DNA of 51,050 nucleotides from contig CALXRV010000025.1 in NCBI GenBank assembly GCA_944390945.1, positions 1 to 51,050 on the forward strand, in the 5' to 3' direction. A program made the position numbers and the translations under genes. The notes beneath the pieces are model-generated. The model worked only from the letters and a program-made list of their open reading frames with translations, did no database searches and had not been told where the DNA came from. The stretch is from an uncultured Clostridia bacterium. Its GTDB lineage: Bacteria; Bacillota; Dehalobacteriia; UBA4068. Within the stretch, counting starts at the first letter, position 1; every line of letters starts with the position of its first letter. Positions 42,919 through 49,774 of this stretch are shown here, in pieces.

Positions 42919-44005
42919 GTTGCCTAACCCTGCCTTCCACCAGAAAATCTTCCCCCAGCTTTGTCAGCATACAGTCTTGCAAGCAAAATGCCTCTTGCGG
43001 GCTGGCGACGCCGCGCCCTGCCAGCGGCGTCTTTGCCGTCGCGCCGCCAAACAGCTTTGGCGCGATATATGCCTGCAGCTTGCAGACGATGCCGCTTTCC
43101 AACGCGGACCAGTTCAGCGTCCCGCCGCCTTCCAGCAAAATGCTGTCGACCTGTTCCTGACCCAGCTTTTCCATCAGCTGCTGCAAATCCAGACGCCCCT
43201 CCCTCTGCGGCAGAAGAAGAACGCGACAGCCCGCAGCCTGATAAACAGCCCATTTGGCCGTATCGCTGCAGCAGGTTGCCAGTATTGTTGGCGTCGCGGC
43301 GGCTGTCTTCACCACCTGCGCTGTCGGTGGTGTGCGCAGGCGGCTGTCACAGATGATGCGCAACGGATTGCGCCCACCCGGGATGCGGCAGGTCAGCAGC
43401 GGATCATCCGCCAAAACCGTCCCCACCCCTACCATGATCGCCGTATAACGGTGCCGTTGCTGCTGGACATGCCGACGGGCAGCCTCCCCGCTGATCCAGC
43501 GAGAGGCGCCGGTATATGCCGCAATCTTGCCATCCAGCGTCATCGCGTATTTCATCACCACGAATGGCCGCCGCGTTTGCATATAATACAAAAAGACCTC
43601 GTTTTGCCGCTCGCATGCTGTACGCAGGACATCCTCTACCACCTCTACGCCGGCCGCACGCAGCTGGCGAATGCCTTTGCCGGCCACCAGCGGGTTGGGG
43701 TCCGGCGCACCCACCACCACCCGCCGCAACCCAGCGGCTATGATCGCCTCCACGCAGGGCGGTTGTTTGCCGTAATGGCAGCATGGTTCCAGCGTGACAT
43801 ACATCGTGGCGCCATACGGAGATGCACTGCAGTTTGCCAGAGCATTGCGCTCGGCATGCGGCTGTCCGTATCTTTCATGCCAGCCGCGGCCGATCACCCG
43901 GCCATCCTTCACGATCACGGCGCCCACCATGGGATTGGGCGCCACCCAACCGCAGCCTTTCTCCGCCAGCTGCAGAGCCTCTTGCATATAAACTTCATCC
44001 TGCAT
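42899..44005 (-). CDS. ribD: Bifunctional riboflavin deaminase / reductase
   Basis: N-terminal zinc deaminase (about 1-145) with PHAERNALANC and EPCCHYGKQPPC, and C-terminal reductase (about 146-368) with KYAMTLDGKIAAYTGASRW and LLEGGGTLNWS. It performs the second and third steps of the GTP-to-riboflavin branch. GGAGG is 7 nt before ATG 44005; the frame remains open upstream, but that stretch is riboswitch leader. First gene of the FMN-riboswitch operon ribD-ribE-ribBA-ribH. Confidence 0.96.
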   Translation of the reverse strand: MQDEVYMQEALQLAEKGCGWVAPNPMVGAVIVKDGRVIGRGWHERYGQPHAERNALANCSASPYGATMYVTLEPCCHYGKQPPCVEAIIAAGLRRVVVGAPDPNPLVAGKGIRQLRAAGVEVVEDVLRTACERQNEVFLYYMQTRRPFVVMKYAMTLDGKIAAYTGASRWISGEAARRHVQQQRHRYTAIMVGVGTVLADDPLLTCRIPGGRNPLRIICDSRLRTPPTAQVVKTAAATPTILATCCSDTAKWAVYQAAGCRVLLLPQREGRLDLQQLMEKLGQEQVDSILLEGGGTLNWSALESGIVCKLQAYIAPKLFGGATAKTPLAGRGVASPQEAFCLQDCMLTKLGEDFLVEGRVRQHVYRDC

Positions 44006-44020
44006 CAAACCGCCTCCAAT

Positions 44021-44050
44021 AAAAAAGCCCGGAACACCATGGTTCAGGGC
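44021..44050 (-). terminator. Second leader terminator, next to the ribD ribosome site
   Basis: On the minus strand GCCC-T-GAAC pairs with GTTC-C-GGGC (one mismatch) and is followed by TTTTTTATT, 3 nt before the ribosome site GGAGG. It could stop transcription or influence initiation. Confidence 0.65.
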
Positions 44051-44079
44051 AAAGAACTGAGATCCGCAGCTATTCAATA

Positions 44080-44110
44080 CAAAACTCTGGATCGCCATCG
44101 CTATCCAGAG
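44080..44110 (-). terminator. First leader terminator (expression platform of FMN riboswitch)
   Basis: On the minus strand CTCTGGAT pairs with ATCCAGAG (inner loop AGCGATGGCG) and is followed by TTTTGTATTG. It lies 40 nt after the aptamer 3' end, the position of a riboswitch-controlled terminator. Confidence 0.8.
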
Positions 44111-44149
44111 CAGATCTCCCACACCAGGATATTTTCTATCCCGTGTTTC

Positions 44150-44257
44150 ATCTTCTTCCATCCAGACTATACTGTCGGCTTCGGAATCGCACCGAATCAT
44201 ACCTTGCGGCTCGTGGGCTGTCACCACCGGTAGGGAATCGCACCCTGCCCTGAAGAT
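44150..44257 (-). ncRNA. FMN riboswitch (RFN element)
   Basis: The minus strand holds the RFN consensus: P1 arms ATCTTC and GAAGAT, GGGCAGGGTG with GATTCCCTACCGG, the GACAGCCCACGAGC core, GATTCGGTGCGATTCCG and the 3' part AGTCTGGATGG. FMN binding should promote termination at the downstream hairpins and lower ribD-ribH expression. Confidence 0.96.
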
Positions 44258-44277
44258 TTTATATAATTTATGCTGAC

Positions 44278-44306
44278 ATTATAGCGGCTGCCCCGCTATT
44301 TGTCAA
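44278..44306 (-). promoter_or_regulatory. SigA promoter of the rib operon
   Basis: On the minus strand perfect TTGACA (44306-44301), a 17-nt spacer and perfect TATAAT (44283-44278), about 20 nt before the riboswitch. Confidence 0.92.
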
Positions 44307-44719
44307 GGCTTCTCCCTTTCTGCAGTCAAACATTTTATGGAACAGGCGGCCATGGTTTATGCCATGATTTATCGAACTGATCCATGCTGCACGGTCAGCA
44401 AAAAAAACATTTCCTTGCTTCGGCCTGGGGCTGTAGCAGCTATCCGGGATGGCATGACCTCGCGCTGATGTTCGTCGCTGGCTGTGGTTGCCTTACCGAG
44501 CGCGGCATCGCGCCATCTCATCTGGCTGAAGCGCATCGGTTTGGCCCATCCCCTTAGTATGCCGGCAGAAAACAGGGTCCCCCTGCCGCAGCATGGGGGA
44601 TCGTGCAGAAGCCGCCCCCGCCGAGGAGGATCAGCTGGATTGCTGCTCCTGCACAACGCCGTGCACAGCTTCGCTGGCTGAGAATTGCCGTTTGCCTGAT
44701 ACTGCTTTACATTTTTCGA
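44307..44719. other. Gene-free stretch between rib promoter and marR promoter
   Basis: About 410 nt. Open frames of 60-95 codons exist on both strands (for example 44369-44656 minus and 44484-44681 plus). They have no ribosome sites, and their composition is rich in Arg, Cys and Pro like out-of-frame translation. It may be decayed coding sequence; I see no functional element. Confidence 0.5.
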
Positions 44720-44748
44720 TTGACAAGCAGACGGGAAATCCCTATAAT
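44720..44748 (+). promoter_or_regulatory. SigA promoter of marR-MATE
   Basis: Perfect TTGACA at 44720-44725, a 17-nt spacer and perfect TATAAT at 44743-44748. The strength suggests that control is by repression. Confidence 0.9.
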
Positions 44749-44766
44749 AGTCTTCGAATCGGACTA
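44748..44766 (+). promoter_or_regulatory. Candidate MarR operator at the start point
   Basis: TAGTC (44748-44752) and GACTA (44762-44766) form an inverted repeat around TTCGAATCG, covering the predicted transcription start of marR. Arm length is short, so this is tentative autoregulation. Confidence 0.45.
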
Positions 44767-44789
44767 AATGATAAAGGTGGAACGCTGCG

Positions 44790-45218
44790 ATGAAAGAAAC
44801 CGAAGGGCATCGTTTTGATGAGATCTTCCAAAAAATGGACAGAGCCTATGAACGCTATGCAAAGTCCGTGGGGATGAACTATTCATCTCTGGCATTGCTG
44901 CAGCTGATCTGGGAGCGCCAACCTTGCACGCAAAAAACCATCTGTGCGCTCACCATGCTCCCTAAACAGACCGTCAATACCATTGTCCTTTCTTTTTACC
45001 GACAGGGACTTTTAGAAATGCTGGAACTTGCGGAGGACAGACGGCATAAAACTATCCTGCTCAGCGAAAAAGGGACCGAACTGGCCAACCGTATTCTCCC
45101 CAAAATCAACCGGGCAGAAAACCGCAGTATCCAACAATTTACCGACGAGGAAAAAGTCGCCTTCTTTCGTCTTCTGGAACAATTTGCCGCTGCCTTTTGT
45201 GAAGAACTGAACCGCTGA
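44790..45218 (+). CDS. MarR family transcriptional regulator
   Basis: A 142-residue winged-helix regulator. The helix-turn-helix is in TQKTICALTMLPKQTVNTIV, and the wing carries ELAEDRRHKTILLSEKG, the D-x-R-x-x motif of MarR proteins. C-terminal dimer helices follow. AAAGGTGG precedes ATG 44790. The MATE gene follows 130 nt downstream in the same direction, so repression of a ligand-induced efflux pump (MepR/MepA-like layout) is likely. Confidence 0.92.
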   Translation: MKETEGHRFDEIFQKMDRAYERYAKSVGMNYSSLALLQLIWERQPCTQKTICALTMLPKQTVNTIVLSFYRQGLLEMLELAEDRRHKTILLSEKGTELANRILPKINRAENRSIQQFTDEEKVAFFRLLEQFAAAFCEELNR

Positions 45219-45348
45219 TACCTGCTTCCAGAATCATATGGGAGCAGCCTGGCTCCATATAGTCCGTAATACAGACCAACCGGCAAATGCCGCAACACCG
45301 GAAACTGCGACCGGTCGGAAGCAAGTAAAAACATTCCGGAGAGAAAAA

Positions 45349-46677
45349 ATGCATATCCAACTATCCGATCACTTTACATACCAGAAGTTGCTCCGCCTGA
45401 CCCTGCCTTCCATCATCATGTTGGTGATTACCAGCATCTATAGCGTGGTGGATGGATTCTTTGTTTCCAACTATGTCGGCAAAACGCCTTTTGCCGCCGT
45501 CAATCTGATCATGCCCTTTTTGATGATTATTGGTGCTATTGGCTTTATGATGGGTACCGGCGGTGGAGCGCTCATTGCCAAAACCCTGGGTGAAAATCAT
45601 CAAGAGCAGGCAAACCGCATCTTTTCTCTGGTGGTATATCTTTCCGCTATCTTTGGTATGGTGTTGACTGTGCTGGGGCTCGTCTTTCTACGGCCGGTGG
45701 CCTCGCTTTTGGGGGCCGAAGGCGAGCTGCTGGAAAACTGCGTTCGCTATGGCAATGTAGTTCTGTTGGCCACACCTGCGTTTATTTTGCAGTTTGAATT
45801 CCAATGCCTGTTCGCTACTGCAAACAAGCCCGGTCTGGGGCTGGCCATCACGGTTGCGGCTGGGATGACCAACGTCGTGTTGGATGCTCTGTTTGTCGCT
45901 GTGCTCCCCTGGGGGCTGGAAGGCGCGGCGGCGGCTACTGCCATCGGACAATGCGTAGGCGGTATTCTACCGGTGATTTACTTCGCCCGAAAAAACAGCA
46001 GCCTGCTCAGACTGGGGAAAACTGCCTTTGATGGCCGGACCCTGGCGCAGGTATGCTTAAACGGTTCTTCTGAGATGCTCAGCAATATTGCCGCTTCCCT
46101 GGTCGGAATGCTTTACAACATCCAACTGCTTCACTATATTGGCGAAGACGGTGTCGCTGCCTATGGTGTGCTCATGTATCTGGGTATGGTATTCAACGCC
46201 ATTTTCCTTGGCTTTTCCGTAGGCTCAGCGCCTGTCGTCAGCTACCACTACGGCGCCGGGAACACCACCGAACTAAAAAACATGAAAATAAAGTGCTTTA
46301 CTACCATAACCGCTTTTTCCGTAACCATGTTTGCCCTGGCTCTGCTGCTTGCAGAACCGCTGGCTGCTTTGTTTGTGGGCTACGACCGCGCTCTGTTTGC
46401 GCTGACCAGCCATGCCTTTTTCATCTATTCGCTCTCATTTTTGTTTTTTGGCTTTACCATCTACACCTCCTCTTTTTTTACCGCGCTCAACAACGGGCCG
46501 ATATCCGCAGCAGTTTCTTTTCTCCGCACCCTTGTCTTTCAAGTATCGGCAGTATTCCTGCTTCCGCTGTGCATCGGTATGGAGGGGATTTGGTGGTCCG
46601 TGGCAGCAGCAGAGGCCATGTCGCTGTGTACCTCGCTGTTTTTCCTGAAGTGCCTCCAAAAAAAATACCAGTATTAA
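45349..46677 (+). CDS. MATE family multidrug efflux transporter
   Basis: A 442-residue twelve-helix transporter starting HIQLSDHFTYQKLLRLTLPS, with YSVVDGFFVSNYVGKTPFAA and MGTGGGALIAKTLGE, typical of the MepA-like MATE subgroup. It is distinct from the MATE at 2761-4143. GGAGAG precedes ATG 45349 by 5 nt; the upstream open frame (from 45238) is polar and lacks a ribosome site. It lies under control of the preceding marR. Confidence 0.92.
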   Translation: MHIQLSDHFTYQKLLRLTLPSIIMLVITSIYSVVDGFFVSNYVGKTPFAAVNLIMPFLMIIGAIGFMMGTGGGALIAKTLGENHQEQANRIFSLVVYLSAIFGMVLTVLGLVFLRPVASLLGAEGELLENCVRYGNVVLLATPAFILQFEFQCLFATANKPGLGLAITVAAGMTNVVLDALFVAVLPWGLEGAAAATAIGQCVGGILPVIYFARKNSSLLRLGKTAFDGRTLAQVCLNGSSEMLSNIAASLVGMLYNIQLLHYIGEDGVAAYGVLMYLGMVFNAIFLGFSVGSAPVVSYHYGAGNTTELKNMKIKCFTTITAFSVTMFALALLLAEPLAALFVGYDRALFALTSHAFFIYSLSFLFFGFTIYTSSFFTALNNGPISAAVSFLRTLVFQVSAVFLLPLCIGMEGIWWSVAAAEAMSLCTSLFFLKCLQKKYQY

Positions 46678-46983
46678 GTAGGGCGCATGCGCAGAAATCA
46701 AGCGCTGCAGTCCTAATCTGCCTGTCATCAAACCAAGTCTGGCTTTTGCAAAGCTTATTCATCCCCGGCCAGGAACTTCGCCTCCGGGTGTTTTCGTGGA
46801 TGAAAACGTCTGCCGCCTGTGCCTGATCAGAACGCAGCGGAAGAAATCCCTGTGCTGATCTGCACAACAAATGCCACCGTCTGGCAGGGACCCCAGTCAT
46901 GCCCCTTTAGGCCAGTTTTCCAAAGCCAGGCCGATCATTTCGTCTCCCTTATTTTTGCAGCCGGCGTATGCCAGCAGACAAGG
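46678..46983. other. Gene-free stretch after the MATE gene
   Basis: About 300 nt with short open frames on both strands (for example minus 46487-46900, reaching into the MATE gene) but no ribosome site or recognisable domain. No terminator is visible until the inverted repeat at 46984. Confidence 0.45.
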
Positions 46984-47036
46984 CCACCAATAATAAACGA
47001 CGGCCGTTTCCAAAAGCCGTCGTTTATTATTGGTGG
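46984..47036. repeat. 21-bp perfect inverted repeat between convergent genes
   Basis: Bases 46984-47004 (CCACCAATAATAAACGACGG plus one C) pair without mismatch with 47016-47036 around an 11-nt loop. It lies between the MATE gene (+) and the adhesin (-) and may end both transcripts. The long, exact arms with AT-rich outer half and GC-rich inner half also resemble a small mobile-element remnant. 47037-47154 has no supportable gene. Confidence 0.85.
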
Positions 47037-47154
47037 AAGATGACGCCAATCCTGATTTCCTTCCCCGCTTTGCCATTTCCGCTCAGGAATTAGCGCAATG
47101 CATGCCGGGGGATTCAGCGCGCAGTTCAGCAAAACCAAATCCATCTCCGCTGCT

Positions 47155-49203
47155 TCAATGATCGAGCGCTTCCCAGTCCTGCTCAGGAAGCTTTTGCATC
47201 CAGTATTCTGCATCTCCCGACCATTTGCAGCTGTGGCTGTTCGTTGCCTCCTGTATCTGCGCATAGTACCAGGCGCTGCGGCTATTGTCCGGCCAGACGA
47301 TCATCTCTTCTTCCGGGAGAAGACGGTCGGCCGCCGGCGCCCGGCCAAGGGTGCGGTTAACAATCGTGCAGGCCTCCGCTCTTGTGATATCTGCATCCGG
47401 CTGGAAGACGTTCTCCCCATAACCCTCCACCAGTCCAATCGTTGATGCAGCTGTAATAAAACTTTCATACCAACTCCCGCTGGGCACATCGGTGAAGATA
47501 TTTTCCGCCTGACTATCCTTGTAGTCAAAAAAACTCACCGCTATTTTTGCGAACTCCGCCCTGGTGATGGGTTGATTTGGCCGGAAAGTCCCATCCTGAT
47601 AGCCGCCGAGTATGCCCATATTGCTGAGCGTTGATACGGCATTGTTATACCAGGCTTCCGCCACCACGTCAACATAGTGGTTTGTTTCACACCAGAAGTT
47701 CTCCCTTGCCTCATCAGTGAGCAGACGGAAAAAGATTGTGGCGACCTCCGCACGGGTAATCCTCGCGCTGGGGTGAATGTTGCCATCAGGATAGCCGATA
47801 ATATAGGCATAGTGATCTCTGGTATTCAGCCAAATCGGCGTTGCCGGGTTATCCCCCCTATCCGAGGATGTGGGGCCATCGGGCATACCGGGTTCCTCCC
47901 AGACCAATACAAACGGAGAGAATTTACCTTCGTCCACCGTAAAGCGGATATGTGTGCCATCATTGATAATGGGCACCTCGTCAACAGGACATGTTTGAAT
48001 ATCATCGGCCAACTGTTCTACTGCCATCTCACGATCCAGATTTTCGAAATGCAACAAAACAAACTTGGTATCCTTATCTGTTCCTGCAGGCAGGGGCCAG
48101 TACACTTCGACCGGTCGATCCGCTTTAAGCCAAGCATTGCCATTATAGCGATCAACGAGATCCAAGTATTTGAGTTCGTAATGCCGAACCCCATTTCCCG
48201 TCAGGACTTCAGAGCCGGATAATTCTTCGTTTGCTCTACGCTTCATAAGCAGTGTATTGCTGACGCCGCTTGTGGAATTTGTCTCAATAATATCATCAAA
48301 GAGGAGCGCAACGCCCTCGGTTACCGCCACCTGAACCGGGCTTTCGTTGATGGTGTAGATTGTGCCTTCGGGGGGAATCACACCGGGCTTATCCGCCGGT
48401 ACGCTACTGCCGGGGGCGAACACATCACCATAGAGGGAATTGACATGCGCGCCACGTACGCAGAGTGTGGCATCCTCGCCTACAGTGACAGGGAAGGAAG
48501 CCGTGCCATAACGGAGGGTAAGAAACTTCCCTTCGCTTTCCAAACCATAGATCTGGATTTTAAGATTTTGATTGATATATTTGCTGAGATTAAAGCGGTC
48601 GTTGGTGACGATATTGCCGGCTTCATCGGTGAAAATCATTCCGATCGGCTGCTCTCCCATGCCGTCGAGGGGGTCGATCCGGTAGATGTCGTGCTCGCCG
48701 GGACCGTATTTTGTGATCTTCCATCTATAGCTGATATTGCCATTTTCATAATCCAGGAATAGCTTGCTGATATCTACATCCGCCAATGCATCGGGCAGCT
48801 CAATGATGTAGCCGGGAATCGGCAGGCTTTCCATGGCAATGCTCTCGTTTCCACCGATAGGGCCTTCATAGCCGTCTTCGCCACCCATGTAGATCGTGAT
48901 ATTCATCGGCCGAATCATGACTTTGTCGGTCTTAAGCGTGTTTGTAATGATAACAGAACCCGAATCGACACTGCCGCTCGTGCTGCTGGTATAGCCGGGG
49001 ATGCTGATCTCGCTAATCGTATATTGGCCGCTTTCCGGGATGCCGGTGAAAGTGCAGGTCCAGTTGCCGTCCTCATCGGCAAAGAGCGCCTTGCTGTCCA
49101 CAACCGTGCTGCCGTTTTTGAGCACAATATCAACATGATCCGGACGGAAGCTCTTGTCATCGTCCTGCCATTTCTTTGTGACAATGATGTTCCTGGTGGG
49201 GGG
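47155..49203 (-). CDS. Adhesin C-terminal segment: Cna-B domain and three SLH modules
   Basis: The open frame continues up to 49251, but only the part from about 49203 is in the protein's true frame. It opens with NIIVTKKWQDDDKSFRPDHV, a Cna-B beta-sandwich (to about EISIPGYTSS), then about 350 residues of beta-rich sequence of unknown fold (YIIELPDALADVDISKLF, then a ZU5-like region near VRHYELKYLDLVDRY). Three SLH modules end the protein: IGYPDGNIHPSARITRAEVA, GYQDGTFRPNQPITRAEFAK and GENVFQPDADITRAEA. SLH domains bind pyruvylated wall polymer, so the C terminus anchors the protein. No credible start of its own is seen. Confidence 0.8.
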   Translation of the reverse strand, partial: PPTRNIIVTKKWQDDDKSFRPDHVDIVLKNGSTVVDSKALFADEDGNWTCTFTGIPESGQYTISEISIPGYTSSTSGSVDSGSVIITNTLKTDKVMIRPMNITIYMGGEDGYEGPIGGNESIAMESLPIPGYIIELPDALADVDISKLFLDYENGNISYRWKITKYGPGEHDIYRIDPLDGMGEQPIGMIFTDEAGNIVTNDRFNLSKYINQNLKIQIYGLESEGKFLTLRYGTASFPVTVGEDATLCVRGAHVNSLYGDVFAPGSSVPADKPGVIPPEGTIYTINESPVQVAVTEGVALLFDDIIETNSTSGVSNTLLMKRRANEELSGSEVLTGNGVRHYELKYLDLVDRYNGNAWLKADRPVEVYWPLPAGTDKDTKFVLLHFENLDREMAVEQLADDIQTCPVDEVPIINDGTHIRFTVDEGKFSPFVLVWEEPGMPDGPTSSDRGDNPATPIWLNTRDHYAYIIGYPDGNIHPSARITRAEVATIFFRLLTDEARENFWCETNHYVDVVAEAWYNNAVSTLSNMGILGGYQDGTFRPNQPITRAEFAKIAVSFFDYKDSQAENIFTDVPSGSWYESFITAASTIGLVEGYGENVFQPDADITRAEACTIVNRTLGRAPAADRLLPEEEMIVWPDNSRSAWYYAQIQEATNSHSCKWSGDAEYWMQKLPEQDWEALDH

Positions 49204-49774
49204 CAGCACTGCCCACGATAAGGCCACCATTGGCCGCCACGCCGCCGCCATAAGTCGCGCTGTTGCCGCTGATGACCAGCCGGGTCAGGTTCTGCGCATA
49301 AGCCTTCGCTTCGGCGGAAACCACTGCTTTAAGCGCTAAATTGCTGCTGCTGCCCTTAACCACGACCGGGCGGTTATCCTCGTCTTTTTCGTCATATCTA
49401 GGAACGCTATCGTTCACGCTGGGGTAGAAATCGCCTGAAGCAAGCAGATAGATACCACCATCCTTATACCAGGACACACTACCGCCGCCGGGCATATTGT
49501 TGGCCAGCGTTGCCTGACGCACTTCCTCACTGGAGCTGGTAAAGACGAAATCAGCGCCGGCATCGTTGGCTGTGTTATCAAAGATGGCTGCACCAGCTGT
49601 CTCGTGGACGGTCACAGCGCCTGTGGCGCAGAACCACAGGCCGCCGCCCTGATCAGCTGTGTTGTCAGTAATGAGGGCATTTTCCATAGATAAGGTGCTA
49701 AAGTATTCGCTGTTGCCCTCGCTGTAAACACCACCGCCCAAATTGCCGGCGGTATTGCCAATAATCTTGCCCGC
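49157..49774 (-). CDS. Adhesin middle segment: end of beta-helix region
   Basis: Continues in the same frame after the TAG at 49777-49775 with GKIIGNTAGNLGGGVYSEGN and DNTADQGGGLWF, then LVISGNSATYGGGVAANGG. These are repeats of the polymorphic-membrane-protein / right-handed beta-helix type (GGxI..N.A..GGGV). After the homopolymer this frame runs only 14 codons more, as PHQEHHCHKEMAGR, and stops at 49157, which is clearly out of phase with the conserved domain. Confidence 0.72.
   Translation of the reverse strand, partial: AGKIIGNTAGNLGGGVYSEGNSEYFSTLSMENALITDNTADQGGGLWFCATGAVTVHETAGAAIFDNTANDAGADFVFTSSSEEVRQATLANNMPGGGSVSWYKDGGIYLLASGDFYPSVNDSVPRYDEKDEDNRPVVVKGSSSNLALKAVVSAEAKAYAQNLTRLVISGNSATYGGGVAANGGLIVGSAAPHQEHHCHKEMAGR

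Noticed and set aside
42593-44233. 546-codon open frame on the plus strand
   Set aside because: Antisense to ribE, ribD and the FMN riboswitch; the riboswitch consensus fixes the true strand.
46487-47264. Transposase remnant near the 21-bp inverted repeat
   Set aside because: The frames on both strands carry no DDE or HTH motif that I can see; the inverted repeat alone does not establish an insertion sequence.
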